DNA of 52,763 nt from positions 1 through 52,763 of the forward strand of contig CAJVPP010000072.1 of NCBI GenBank assembly GCA_910592005.1. Direction: 5' to 3'. Below the pieces are notes generated by a model. It saw nothing but the letters and a program-made list of their open reading frames with translations, was not told where the DNA came from and did not search any database. Positions 22,521 to 33,323 of this stretch are shown piece after piece; position 1 is the first letter of the stretch, and each line of letters begins with the position of its first letter. Made by a program: the position numbers and the translations under genes. This DNA is from Funneliformis mosseae. Its lineage: Eukaryota; Glomeromycota; Glomeromycetes; Glomerales; Glomeraceae.

Positions 22521-24205
22521 TAATAATTCATTAAAGAAATTATAGTATAAAAGACTTTTTTATATATATTTGAAGATTAATAAAAAGTGATAAATAATAA
22601 TATAAGATAAAACTAAAATGAAGATACACAGGCTATCATATATTTATAAAAATATTCTAACTTAAAAGTTATTTAAGTTTAACTAATCAAAATTTAAAGA
22701 AAGAGGATCACAAGTAATAATATATTTAAAATTTCTAAAACTAATAATTAATAAAATATTAGATTAAAAATATTAACTAAAAAATTTTATTACAATTTTC
22801 AAAATTAATATATATACTAAAAATCTTTAATCTGTAATTTGACATAAGTTATATTTTATATTTATTTAATTAGATTTTTCAATATGTAAAAACAGTTATA
22901 TAAAATATCATAAATTTAAAAACTAGATCCAAAAAAAATTTTTATTATGAATAGATAGATAGAAAAAAATATTTAAAATATTTTATATTAACTATCTAAA
23001 TAGGTAATTTTATTACTAAAGATTTGTTTAAAGAATTCTTAATATCTAAAGTAATATTAATTAAAAAGTTAATAAAATAAAATAAAAGTTTAGAAAGATT
23101 TATAAATATTATTCAAAATTTATTTACATAATGTGTTAAATTATATTAATTTTAATAATAGTATTAATGATTTTTAAAATTTAAATTTTAAGCTTCTGAA
23201 AAAAATCATTATCATAAACATTAATTTAAAATTTATTATTATATATATTGATTTTATTGGTAATTTTTGAATCATATAGGTTGATTGCTAGGAAAATCAA
23301 GTTTTAGGAATTTTTAAGCAAAATTGAGATTTTTATTGCATTTTAGTTTTTAATGTTATTAGATTAAAATATATTAAGCTCTTAATTTTAATCAAAATTT
23401 CACAGAACCTGATTTTTCTAGAAATCCTCCCATATGTTATTTTTCTATATTTTTTTTAATATTATAAAAAAAGCAAAAGACTAAAAGATCCAAAATATTA
23501 ATTAATAATAAATATAAAAAATATTTTATTTTATTTAAAATTTTTAGTTTATTTAATGCTTTAAAATTTGTTTATTATCATTATATAAAATAAATTAATA
23601 TTTAATTCAATTTATGGCAAAGTACAATAGATTATTTAATAAAATATTAAATTGTATAATTGTAAATCTGATAGAATTACAAATTTATAACAAATTAATC
23701 AATAAAAAACTGTTTGAATAATTATTAACTTTGTTCTTTAAAAATTTTCTTACACTGATCTATAATAATAAATTTTATATAAGGTGTTAAAAAGTTTACC
23801 TTTGTTTATTTATTTAAAATTATGATTTTGGTAATAAAGTTAAACAATTAGAATATTATTTAAAAATATAAATTGAACCTAGCTATAAATCTTTAGAAAA
23901 TAAAACAATTATTTAAAAATAAATAATAATTTTAACATTTTCACAGATTTATCTAAAAGATTTATTATAGATTTTAAAAAAAATGTTACACATATTAGAC
24001 ATATTTTCCTATATTCAAAATCTTGTCCAAAATATTTAAAATCAAAAAATTTGTAAATTTAGATAGTAAAAGATTGTTTAAAATAAACATTATTTATAAA
24101 ATTTTGAAACTCAAAACTTTAATAATAAAGAAATATTATTTTAATATAAGTTACATAGCAGTCATTTTAAAATATTATTATTAATAGATTTGATTAATAT
24201 AAAAA
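22521..24205. other. AT-rich desert
   Basis: The sequence is dominated by A and T with very few GC-rich words. I see no coding frame, RNA gene or organised repeat. Confidence 0.6.
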
Positions 24206-24310
24206 TAATATGGGACCTTTTGCAATAAAAAAAGGAACATATTTTGACCTAAAAACCATATTTTGCATATAAAGTAAAATTGATTTTTTTCCTTTTTCTA
24301 TTGCATATAT
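24206..24310. mobile_element. Shorter, inverted copy of the ATPase-interrupting MITE
   Basis: The left end reads TATGGGACCTTTTGCAATAA and the right end TTTTTCTATTGCATATA. The reverse complement of its right half matches the left half of the 17381 copy, including AAATCAATTTTACTTTATAT and TTTTTAGGTCAAAATAT. It is about 100 bp long and is internally deleted. Confidence 0.65.
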
Positions 24311-24854
24311 TTAAATGCTTGATCAATTAACTTAAATAACTTAATTATTTTATTTGTTTCCTTTAAAGTAAATTACAAATATTTACAACATAAACGATTA
24401 TTACTTTATTAATTTAACTTTATAATAAAAGATAAAACAGCTATTAAATATTTAGGATAAACTAAATAAAATATACCATAAAAGTGTAACTTCAATTAAG
24501 CAGAGATGTTAGTTGATACAATGTGTCAGAGTTATTGGTCATTGTAAGGTTTGCTTGTCTAAACTTATTTTAGATTTGGCAAAACGTCTAAACTATAGTT
24601 TCGCTAAATTTTACCTTTTCCATTTAGACGATTTGCGAAAACCTATATTAAAATTTTTATAAAGATCCATTTAATGACAAATTTTATATTCAGTATTTTA
24701 TGTAACATTTTTGTGTATTCTAGTTTCGTCCAGTAACCTTAGGTCATTGTAACGCAGTTGACAAAAAAGATTTTTAAGAAAGTTAATTTTTTCCTCAGTC
24801 TGAAGTATTTGCAAAAATTGTATCACGTGATTTATTATAGACACTTAATTACAA

Positions 24855-25557
24855 ATTCGGTTTAGAGGTGCAACCGGTTGGAAAATCCGGTTTTCGATTT
24901 ACCAAAAATAATTAAAGGTTAATAAAAAAAATCCATATTTAGTTTCTCGCACGAGCTTTTCCCATACAATCATTCTTTTTGGAATCAACGTCTTCGTCTG
25001 GAATTTCTGTAAAGATTTTAAGTCTAGTGAGATAATAATCAATGTCTCCTTGATTTCTTCATTAAGTTAGGACTTCTTCCTTAATGTCAGTGAATATGTC
25101 AGAGTAGTTTAAATTTGATTTCTAAATCTTTGACGTTTCTAATTAATGTAGCACTCTTTTTCTTTTTTCATGTTTTATTTCTCATTATGGCAAACCTATC
25201 TACTTCTTCGGTTATACTTTCTGATACAGAAACTATTACAAAACTTACAACTACCGATACCACAAGCACTAAAAGTAGTACAAAAAACGAAGATACGAAT
25301 TTCGTTCATTCTTAATTAGAACTAACCGCAGTTTACTAAAGAAAATTATTAGGTAATTTTGATCATCGATATGCTTTAAAGAATGGAATTAGATGATATT
25401 TTACATAATTCGAATAAATATATCTATCGATTCAACCCGGTTTTTTAAACCGGTTTCAATTCGGGCCGACACTCGATTTAAACTGGGTCAAATTTTTTTG
25501 AAAATATTTAAAACCGGTTTTCGGAAATAGAACCGGTTCCAACTTCTAATTCGGTTA
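24855..25557. mobile_element. hAT-type MITE (24863-25549) with perfect 8-bp target duplication
   Basis: The 687-bp element is flanked by ATTCGGTT on both sides (24855-24862 and 25550-25557). Its ends are inverted: TAGAGGTGCAACCGGTT, and TAGAAGTTGGAACCGGTT as the reverse complement of the right. AACCGGTT-type palindromes are repeated near both ends (for example 24880-24895 and 25430-25540). The interior holds only a short Ser/Thr-rich frame (ATG at 25187, MANLSTSSVILSDTETITKL and onward, ending at 25314) that I would not call a gene. The 8-bp duplication plus TAGAG ends fit hAT. The element ends 190 bp before the alpha-kinase start codon. Confidence 0.9.
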
Positions 25558-25596
25558 ACCTTTGTTTTTGTTTCCAAATTAGTAAATCCATTTTGG

Positions 25597-25604
25597 TATA
25601 AATA
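25597..25604 (+). promoter_or_regulatory. Candidate TATA box of the alpha-kinase gene
   Basis: TATAAATA lies 142 bp before the ATG at 25739 and 40 bp right of the hAT target duplication, so the MITE abuts the likely core promoter. A TTTTCAG acceptor-like site at 25687-25693 suggests a possible 5'-UTR intron. Confidence 0.35.
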
Positions 25605-25738
25605 GGATCGTTTTTAAACTACTTTCCCCAAGATTTTGGGAATATTACATTCTATCGTTAAAAGAAGTCTCGCACTAATATTTATCATTTTCAGTGTGTC
25701 TATTAAACAAGGCGGGAAAGTTAATTTTTTTTAGCAAA

Positions 25739-27460
25739 ATGGGCACAGAGTTTGACATGGAAAAATACGGGCATATGCCTAGTGAACCTTGTGATCCCGG
25801 TTCTCTAACTTCTGGTTGGTCATCTGCCACAACAAATGCCAGTTCTATCCCCTCGTCACTCATTTCCGAAATGGACAACCTGAACATCGACCAAGGTCGT
25901 CTCGAACGTTATGCCGCGGAGGCGGGTGATGCACGCTTTATGAGTGATAAAACATTAGAATCTCATACTAAATCATTACGAGAAAAGGCTATATCATCAA
26001 TGCTTAAAAGGATCAAATCCGCAATGAATGTTGACCTTTGTTACGTCTTGGATTGTACCGGTTCTATGTATAGGCACATTTCCGCTGCCAAGGATTGCAT
26101 CTTACAGGTAGTAAGCTACATGGAAAGTACGAATCCGAGTATTAAAATTCGCGTTGGCTTTTGCGGCTATCGTGATCACTGCGATGGCGATGACAAACTT
26201 CAGATTTTCGATTTCACAAACTCATACGATCAATTCAGAAACAACATATCCGAGAAGGTATCAGCCAAAGGTGGAGGTGATGGTCCAGAAGACGTCCTAG
26301 GTGGACTTGACGCGGCCATTACTCAAATGAGCTGGCTTCATACTACTCGCGTCATTTTTCACATCGGTGATTGTCCTCCGCACGGTCGTCAATTCACCAC
26401 CATGTATGATAGTTATCCGGAAGGCGACCCGAACGGCCTAACTGCGGAAAGCGTGCTGGAAAAAATGCAATCTTCAAACATTCTTTACTTTTTCGGGAAA
26501 ATCACACATCATACCGATAAGATGCTTAGCATATTCCGTGATATAATTGGCGAGATTCAAGTGTTTGATTTTGATTCCGTGGAATTAATTTCCAAATATT
26601 TTCAAGCCACCTGTTTGACGATCACTTCCTCCGTTTCGTTAACCGCTACTTTGGGAAATGACGTATACTCACTACGACGGAAAGAGCTTGAAATAGACAC
26701 GGAAGAACCCGATTGGGATACGATTGAGGAGCAAACTGGAGCAGTTTTGCGATATCGTCTCCCTAAAACACTTGACGACATCATGAACAAGGAATATTTT
26801 CAAAAATCAAATGCTGATCTCCAAAATCTCTCTTTCAAGCTGGCCCCAAAGCCATTCTCCGTTGGTGCGGAACGATATGCATATTTTGCCCTAGAAGTCA
26901 AGCGCGTACCGGCTGAGAAAGTGGTGATAAAAGAATACCTTGAGATTGGACGAAAGGCGAACTCGGTTGAACGGTATCTTGAGGCAGTGGAAGTCTCTGC
27001 AATCGCACATTTCCTTTCCAAACAATTCAATATCGAAGCAAAACGGGTCGGAATCAACAAAAAGGTGAAATTTCTTCAGGCGAAACTCTTGCGTAGTACT
27101 ACCACCGGATTTAAAAAACAGTATTATACCATAGAGCCTAATCTTCGAAATGCAAAGTATAAACGATTCAACGTGAACAGTGGTATCATTACCGAATTTC
27201 ATTCCACCCTTGAAGCGTTCGCCCATTTCACGTATGATTACACCGAGGGATATTTATTGGTTTATGATCTACAAGGGGCCGAATTCTCGGATCAGTTCTT
27301 ACTGACAGATCCGGCTATACAATGTACTGATTCCTTACGGTTCGGGAGAACTAATCTAGGGAAGAGGGGAATCGAGGATTGTTTCCTTGCAAATCATAAG
27401 TGTAGCAGTGTTTGCAAGAAGTTGGGGTTAGATGTCACAACATTACCGACCATGACCTAA
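25739..27460 (+). CDS. VWA-domain alpha-kinase (VwkA-like)
   Basis: Single-exon protein of 573 aa. The start is ATG 25739 (MGTEFDMEKYGHM, context AAAATGG); the frame is open to 25694, but that end has only GTG. Residues about 90-300 form a von Willebrand A domain: VDLCYVLDCTGSMYRHI gives the MIDAS DxTGS, and GGGDGPEDVLGGLDAA and HIGDCPPHG supply later metal-site loops. Residues about 360-570 form an alpha-kinase domain: PFSVGAERYAYFALEVK, the ATP-binding Lys in VVIKEYLEIG, EGYLLVYDLQGAEF, LLTDPAIQC, then FGRTNLGKRGIEDCFLANHK with CSSVCKKLG, the His/Cys zinc site that closes alpha-kinases. Family members such as Dictyostelium VwkA act as Ser/Thr kinases at membranes. All key motifs are intact and the gene uses normal codons, unlike the decayed elements to its left. 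Confidence 0.92.
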   Translation: MGTEFDMEKYGHMPSEPCDPGSLTSGWSSATTNASSIPSSLISEMDNLNIDQGRLERYAAEAGDARFMSDKTLESHTKSLREKAISSMLKRIKSAMNVDLCYVLDCTGSMYRHISAAKDCILQVVSYMESTNPSIKIRVGFCGYRDHCDGDDKLQIFDFTNSYDQFRNNISEKVSAKGGGDGPEDVLGGLDAAITQMSWLHTTRVIFHIGDCPPHGRQFTTMYDSYPEGDPNGLTAESVLEKMQSSNILYFFGKITHHTDKMLSIFRDIIGEIQVFDFDSVELISKYFQATCLTITSSVSLTATLGNDVYSLRRKELEIDTEEPDWDTIEEQTGAVLRYRLPKTLDDIMNKEYFQKSNADLQNLSFKLAPKPFSVGAERYAYFALEVKRVPAEKVVIKEYLEIGRKANSVERYLEAVEVSAIAHFLSKQFNIEAKRVGINKKVKFLQAKLLRSTTTGFKKQYYTIEPNLRNAKYKRFNVNSGIITEFHSTLEAFAHFTYDYTEGYLLVYDLQGAEFSDQFLLTDPAIQCTDSLRFGRTNLGKRGIEDCFLANHKCSSVCKKLGLDVTTLPTMT

Positions 27461-27784
27461 GTTTTTTCCTCCGTCTGCCAAAAGATACTCTATTGTTTTA
27501 TGGATGAAAATTATCTAACAATATCTTATTAATCTCTCCAATATAAATTAACATTAAATCGAAATTATAATATTTTCTAACTTTAAGGTTTAAATTATTA
27601 ATGTTGGACAATTTAAAAAAAATTTGTGTACTGTATATATATATATATATCATATTATATAACTTTAAAATGATTTTATGTTCGACAAGTTCTTATACGA
27701 GATTACGAAAATGTTTTGTAAGTCTGTTAGCCCGGACCTAAGGACCACGTCCATGGACAACTGGTCAATTATCAAATTTTGAAT

Positions 27785-29400
27785 TTAAAAGAACCTCCAC
27801 AACGAATCGGGGCCTTTATTGCTTTTGAATTTAGCATATTTAACGCACATGGGCCATAATAATGCTAACCCAAAAATCCACCAAAACCAAAATTGCCAAG
27901 AATCGATGTTAAACTTTGATTCACTAGTAATTCCAAACATGGTTAAAGACATGAAAATATAGATATGAAAATGTGCCATGTAAAAAAATAAAGCACTTTG
28001 ACCAAAAGCTAATAATGGACCATTATTGATAGCAACTATAAGATAATTTGAGTTGAATGAAGGTATTGCATAAAAGAATGCAAGTATTAAATGATTTAAT
28101 CCCATATACAATGTAAAGAATGATAAATCCGGGGGATATTTAATCGCATTCACAAATTGTAATACGGAAGTTAGATAAGGATTGTCAAACAAGGTTCCTG
28201 GTGGTGGTGATGGAAGTAGATCCGGATTTATATTTCCAAATTTACCAGGAATTCTGATTGCTATGAAGAGCGTTAAAAGGAAGATTCCGATTTTCTTAAA
28301 GAAAAAAAAAAATTAACTCGGACATTCAATGTACAATACACTCCGAAAGACGAGTGAGTAAATCACTGTATAATAATTACCAAATTGAGATTTCTATTAA
28401 ACTTTTCATTCCGTACTCGTTCTAAGGTGATATATCCATAAATAATTCCGAAAATTGTGAAAGATAGCCAATTTAAAGGTGGATAGATAGAATATAAATT
28501 TTTGTAATATCCTATTGAAACAATGAAATGAATCGTAATGAAGATATTAAAAAGATTTGTTAATGGAACAATATTAATTATAATTCACAATTACCTGGCA
28601 ATAACCAGATGTATCTCCACCAACCAAAATCCACCACTTCATAATCTGTGGATTTTGGAGTTTGAACGACATTTCCGATGGCTAATAAACTTACTTACTA
28701 ATATCAGTAGGAACACATTTCTCGCGTACTTTGCTTTATTTATCGCAATCTCCAGATCAGCTGTTTGATAAAATTTTATAAAGAAGAGAAATAACTTCAT
28801 TTCTGCCAAAATTATTAATCCTCCAAATATTAAATTCACCCCTAACGCAAATAATATCGTTGTAGGATATTTAAATGCAAGAAGGTAGTAAAAATAGGAA
28901 TTTAATATAATCAAAATGAAACCTCTTATGAGATAATGGTATAATAATTGATCTACATTCCATCCAACTCATACGAGATTTCGAAATAAAATTATACCAA
29001 AATAAGAAAGGTAAATCCCGGTGCCGCCAAATGAGTCAACCAATCTTGTTATTGATGGAACTAACTCTTCAAATACAGGCTGTTGATACCAAGTTTCGTG
29101 TGCTAATATATTTAAGTGACGCAGTAATTAGAATACCTAAGATATCATCTGGCATTAAAAACGAAAATCTTTATCGTACCCTGTTGACCTCTTATATTCA
29201 CTAAATATCCTCTTGCATCTATCAAAAAGAAATATTGTAAAGAATAATGATTGTACACAATAACAATTATACGTCATACGCACGATCTAAGGATTGCAAG
29301 ACCATTAATAATCCACGAAAAATATCCAAAGCTACGACACGATGAGGTCTATTATTTTGATTCGATGTTGAGCCGCCGTACACATTCGCCTTTTATTTCA
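27785..29400 (-). CDS. DUF1624/HGSNAT-like membrane acyltransferase, multi-exon
   Basis: The minus strand encodes a multi-helix protein of the DUF1624 (heparan-alpha-glucosaminide N-acetyltransferase-like) family. The N-terminal signature RVVALDIFRGLLMVLQSLD lies at about 29290-29350; WLTHLAAPGFTFLIL and VGWNVDQLLYHYLIRGF (28930-29050) give the next conserved loops. Firm 3' exons: one ending at 28595 (GWWRYIWLLP), then 28381-28511 (YPPLNWLSFTIFGIIYGYIT), then 27785-28294 (170 codons: AIKYPPDLSFFTLYMGLNHL, GPLLAFGQSALFFYMAHFHI). Phases across these junctions agree (GTAATTGTG donor/TTTCAATAG acceptor; GTAATTATT/CTTTAAG). In the 5' half I could not place every intron without a frame change, so sequencing error, missed introns or early decay are possible. 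It is convergent with the alpha-kinase gene. Confidence 0.7.
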
Positions 29401-29429
29401 TTCAAAGGTAAATATTAATATGTTTCATT

Positions 29430-30255
29430 AATTCAAAATCATATTATGCATTTGAACCTACATTATGATGAACCAAGCTTGTCCTTCATTGTCCATCTTT
29501 TATCCTAAGAAATGAAAAATTCAATTATGTCAGAGTCATATAATTATATGCTTTTATAAAAAATTTAATAGGGATAATAATCTTTTTATACATTTTGATT
29601 TATAAATCGACAAGATAAATTTCTAAATTGAAATTTCACCTATCATAAAGTTTCCCCCTAAAAATTTTTTTCCATATATATATAAATTTTTAGTTTCATT
29701 ATAAATTGCTGTATTTATTATTTATAAAAAAAAAAAATTTCTCAAAAAGTAAAGATACACCAATTTTATGATGCGGGGCATAATTTATATCACAAAATCA
29801 TCGTCCATCTTTTACTTATCTTTTCTTTTTATTATCGAGATTATTTTGTTAGTCTAGTTGATTATAATTTGAGAAAAGAAATAATTGCTAAATTGTTTAA
29901 ATAAGGTCCTCATTTAATATTTGTCGATATAGTTCTCCAACACAAATAGAGGAAAATACCCACATACCATCTCAAAATTCAATTGTAGGTTTAATATGCT
30001 ACTAATCTGAAGCTGTTCTTCTGGCTGTTTCCAAACAACTTCAGGCCCTAAAATCATGAATTGCGACTCCAATTTTCAATTGTCCATCTAATATATATTT
30101 TTTTTGCAAAATCTAACCGTAAACTTGGATGAGTTTTTTAAGATAAGTTTTTTCTCTTTATTCTAGAAGATAAACTATTTCTATGTAAAGTTCTTTTCAC
30201 TGTACATACGCTATTATCAATATTATCATGTCTCATTCTTCGGTTGAAATAAATC
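29430..30255. other. Intergenic, no feature seen
   Basis: AT-rich spacer between the acyltransferase and the MITE-like element. I see no frame or repeat that I can support. Confidence 0.5.
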
Positions 30256-30279
30256 AGAATTTGATGGAAGAATGGTACT

Positions 30280-30506
30280 CATTAATTTATTCATTTGGTC
30301 ATTTAAATGTAATACAGGCCAAATTTTATATGCTGGCCAGAATTACAAATTTATATCACGTGAAATATTTTATGAAACATTAATTATTTTGGCCAGAATT
30401 ATTGAGATCACATGATTAATTTTTAAATGACCAAGGTCATTGTCATTTAATGTTGAAATGACCCAAATGACACATGACCAGTCATTTGAGTCACTTGCCA
30501 TCACTG
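30280..30506. mobile_element. MITE-like element with AATGACC words
   Basis: The right end reads as reverse complement CAGTGATGGCAAGTGACTCA, a hAT-style CAGTG start. Next to it lie repeated ATGACC/GGTCAT words (TTAAATGACCAAGGTCATTG, AAATGACCCAAATGACACAT). The left side carries TCATTTGGTCATTTAAATG, but its terminus is too eroded to define, and I found no matching 8-bp duplication for TTCCATGA on the right. It lies in the upstream region of the F-box gene's neighbourhood. Confidence 0.45.
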
Positions 30507-30927
30507 TTCCATGAGGGAAGGATGTGGTCAAAAAAAATATGGTGAACGATCCTTATTAATTTTTAAAATTAAATTATTTTCGGCTTTCAATTTAAAATAA
30601 AGAGTATAGTTTATAGCCCCAAAGATGATTCTTTATATCCAATTGATTTTATTTCCTTCCTGCCTTGTAATTGGAATAAAAAAAGCATTCGAATAGTACA
30701 ATGAAAAAACAATCTGGTATATTCAAAATTATTAAATTATTATGATCTTTAGTTTTTGTTTTATTTTAAGATATAATAAATTATTTATCACATTTTATTT
30801 TCGTAAAGTTTTTTTTTTTTATTATTATTCAAATAGCTGTTAACGTTTTAAAAAAGAAATAAGGATTTTTTACCTTTTAAATTTTCATTTCGTATTATGT
30901 ATCAAAAATATACACATATATATAACG

Positions 30928-32277
30928 CTAGGTAATAGCGAGTTTATAACTTTTTATATGTCCCAGCGATATATAATTTTCTATAATTTGCTTATTTTGT
31001 TCTTTGATATTTAATTTGTCTCCTCTGATAATTATTGAGATGGGCGTATGTTGTTCCTCCCCCCAACTTAAATCCTCCAATAAATTAGAAAAAAGTTTTT
31101 CATTATTATTATCATCTGAGGATTTAGTGATGATTAACTCTGATAAGTTCCTTGGGGTAAACTTTGCAAGATTTACCAAAATTTTGCTTTCATCAAGGAA
31201 CAGTTCGCAACAGTGCACTTCAAGAGTTTTTAATTCCTGACAATTATTAAGAATTGCCTTCAAATCATCTTCTTTTGAGAATATTGATTTTAAAATTTTT
31301 AAGTTGGGGCAGAACTTGGCTACGTCCAAATTCAACGAATAATCACAGGAAAGTTCATCTAAATTCCTTCCATTATTTTCTAGGAACTTTGATAAATAAT
31401 CACGAGGTAATCTCGCGTATTGAAATGATAAAATTTTTAATTGTGGAAGTGTCACATCTTGCAACGGTTTTAAATTCTCATGATCCATGCTAAGTGATAT
31501 GGTGAGTTCTCGCAATTTGGTGAAACTGTTTATGAATGAGAAATTTGGACAATACAAGCACCCATTAATGTTCAATTTAATTAGTGAATTTGCAAGATTC
31601 ATTAAAGGGGGACCGAAATTCGTACATCTTTTATTAAAAAGGATTTCTAAATCCTTAAGATTTCGTTGAACGGAAATCAATTTATCCAATCCTTCATTAA
31701 CATCCTCGTCAAGTTGCAAGTTGAACTTTTGTATGCCTTTACAAAAATCGGCCAGTCGGGAACAATATTCCGATTTTATAGATGAATCACCAAAAAATTC
31801 ACAAAGTTTCTGAAGGCAAACGTCTGCTCCAGGAAAGGTAATGTATGGTACATTGGGTTCCAAGAAAGGAACACCATTTTGAACAGATAAAGTCTTCAAC
31901 GAAGCATGCTTCATTATCAATTTAAAGGATTCTTGTGCTATTAACATTTTTTGGTTTGCGGAAAATTGTTGTTGAAGTATTTTGGGATATCCCAGAAGAA
32001 TTGTCTTTTCATTGATTTCTTTGATGAATTTAACGTAATTAAATAATAGAGGGTTTGAAGTTGGGGGTCGAAAGGTGATTCCATTCTCTCTTAACATTCG
32101 TTTCGATTCAATTGGAAGGCAGGCGAGGAAGGTTCTGTGATTATAAATTTTGATCCAAAGAAAACGCACTGATATTTCGAACCAAAGACGATCCACCAAT
32201 ATGCAGGATCGTAAATCTTTTGGATCGAATAACTCGAGAATCATGGATAAACATTCGTTTGGAATTGAGGAAGACAT
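30928..32277 (-). CDS. F-box/LRR protein
   Basis: Intact single-exon gene of 449 aa with ATG at 32275-32277 (MSSSIPNECLSMILELFD) and TAG at 30928-30930. Residues about 5-48 form an F-box: IPNECLSMILELFDPKDLRS, then SCILVDRLWFEISVRFLW, the usual C-x-V-x-R-x-W pattern. The rest has irregular leucine-rich repeats (LKDLEILFNKRCTNF; LRELTISLSMDHENLKPLQD; LDVAKFCPNLKILKSIF; CQELKTLEVHCCELFLDESK). Such proteins bind Skp1 through the F-box and substrate through the LRRs in SCF ubiquitin ligases. Very large families of this architecture occur in Glomeromycotina. Frames seen on the plus strand at 31004-31669 are shadows. Confidence 0.88.
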   Translation of the reverse strand: MSSSIPNECLSMILELFDPKDLRSCILVDRLWFEISVRFLWIKIYNHRTFLACLPIESKRMLRENGITFRPPTSNPLLFNYVKFIKEINEKTILLGYPKILQQQFSANQKMLIAQESFKLIMKHASLKTLSVQNGVPFLEPNVPYITFPGADVCLQKLCEFFGDSSIKSEYCSRLADFCKGIQKFNLQLDEDVNEGLDKLISVQRNLKDLEILFNKRCTNFGPPLMNLANSLIKLNINGCLYCPNFSFINSFTKLRELTISLSMDHENLKPLQDVTLPQLKILSFQYARLPRDYLSKFLENNGRNLDELSCDYSLNLDVAKFCPNLKILKSIFSKEDDLKAILNNCQELKTLEVHCCELFLDESKILVNLAKFTPRNLSELIITKSSDDNNNEKLFSNLLEDLSWGEEQHTPISIIIRGDKLNIKEQNKQIIENYISLGHIKSYKLAIT

Positions 32278-33144
32278 CTTATGGATTTAATAAAATTAAT
32301 TTGCAAAAAACAAAAATAATATTAATGCTTTGTTTTGTCAGGATTTTAATAAAATAATAATGTTTTTTTTTGTTTTCCTTTGGATGAGTTTTATTTTCAA
32401 AAAAAAAAAAAAAAAAGGAACCAAATTTTTTGTTTTTAAATAACATCTTGGACGTTATATTTTGATACCGTCAAGGCAAAAAAAAAAAAAATTAAACGTC
32501 CTGGACAAATTACAATGAATTGCCCTAAAAAGCAATGAGACGTTTTTTTTTTTCATCTCAAATCGTTTCAGTTAATATTTTTATCAATGAATTTCCTCAA
32601 AACTTTAAAAACCTTTCAAAGAAAGATGCATTAAGCTGATTTCAAAGAAACTGCGATAACGATTAATAGTTGAGATCTCAAAAGTAGCCAAAGCGGAAAG
32701 AGATTAACCAAATATAGCGATCTTTCAAAGGTAACCAAAAATCGAATTCCTCAAAGTAAATGTGCGGAAATTAACCAAATATAGAGATCTTTCAAAGTGA
32801 AATTTTTTTTTACATTCAAAATGTGGGCGCGCGCAAAACATTACACTCGGGTTCTTTGCTGAAATTACTCAATTAAAATTACGCAAGTACCAATTAATTT
32901 CTCTCTTTCAAATTTTTACTTATTAAAAATTTATCGGGTCCTGAACCTTTTTTTTATGTACAGTATGACGTTTGATTTTCATACCAAATAATCCATACCT
33001 GTATGGTTTCTAATAATATTATAAATGTATTAAAAAAAAATCATGCCATATTATACATACATAACTATGCAGGTTTGTGTAATAACCATTATTAAGATTG
33101 AATTTAAAGTTTGAATTTGTTGCAACTTGCCATTAATTGTCGCG
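32278..33144. repeat. Upstream region of the F-box gene with short direct repeat and homopolymers
   Basis: Several A and T tracts (for example 32400-32416) and a direct repeat: CGGAAAGAGATTAACCAAAT..., 32694-32730, is repeated at 32765-32797, both ending GATCTTTCAAAG. No gene seen. Confidence 0.5.

Positions 33145-33188
<44 letters not shown>
33145..33188. repeat. Poly-T followed by poly-A
   Basis: About 27 T bases run directly into about 17 A bases, an uninterrupted homopolymer palindrome. It abuts the left end of the third MITE copy. Length is likely to vary with sequencing and polymerase slippage. Confidence 0.8.
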
Positions 33189-33189
33189 G

Positions 33190-33323
33190 CGCAATAGGGG
33201 GAGGGGGGACTGCTGGAAAAATCAATACTTTTATGCCAAATTGATTTTCAGGTCGGAAGTATCAAAATTAGCAATTAACTCATTTTTTTTTATATTTCCC
33301 GACATTCTTCCCCTTTGCAAAGA
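33190..33323. mobile_element. Third copy of the ATPase-interrupting MITE family
   Basis: It aligns with the 17381 element from end to end: GCAATAGGGGGAGGGGG, ACTGCTGG, AAATCAAT, ACTTTTATGCCAAAT, TGATTTTCAGGTC, TTAGCAATTAACTCATTT, then CCCGACATTCTTCCCCTTTG. Its GC-rich ends are better kept than in the 24206 copy. Confidence 0.7.

Noticed and set aside
25115..25315. Ser/Thr-rich small gene inside the 24863 MITE
   Set aside because: Low complexity, non-ATG start for the long form, and fully inside a MITE.
25694..25738. Longer N-terminus of the alpha-kinase
   Set aside because: The extension begins at GTG, follows a TTTTCAG acceptor-like site and lacks an ATG; the ATG at 25739 has good context.
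26602..27226. Minus-strand genes over the alpha-kinase
   Set aside because: Shadows of a gene with complete, recognisable domains on the plus strand.
31004..31669. Plus-strand genes over the F-box locus
   Set aside because: They are shadows of the intact 449-aa minus-strand gene.
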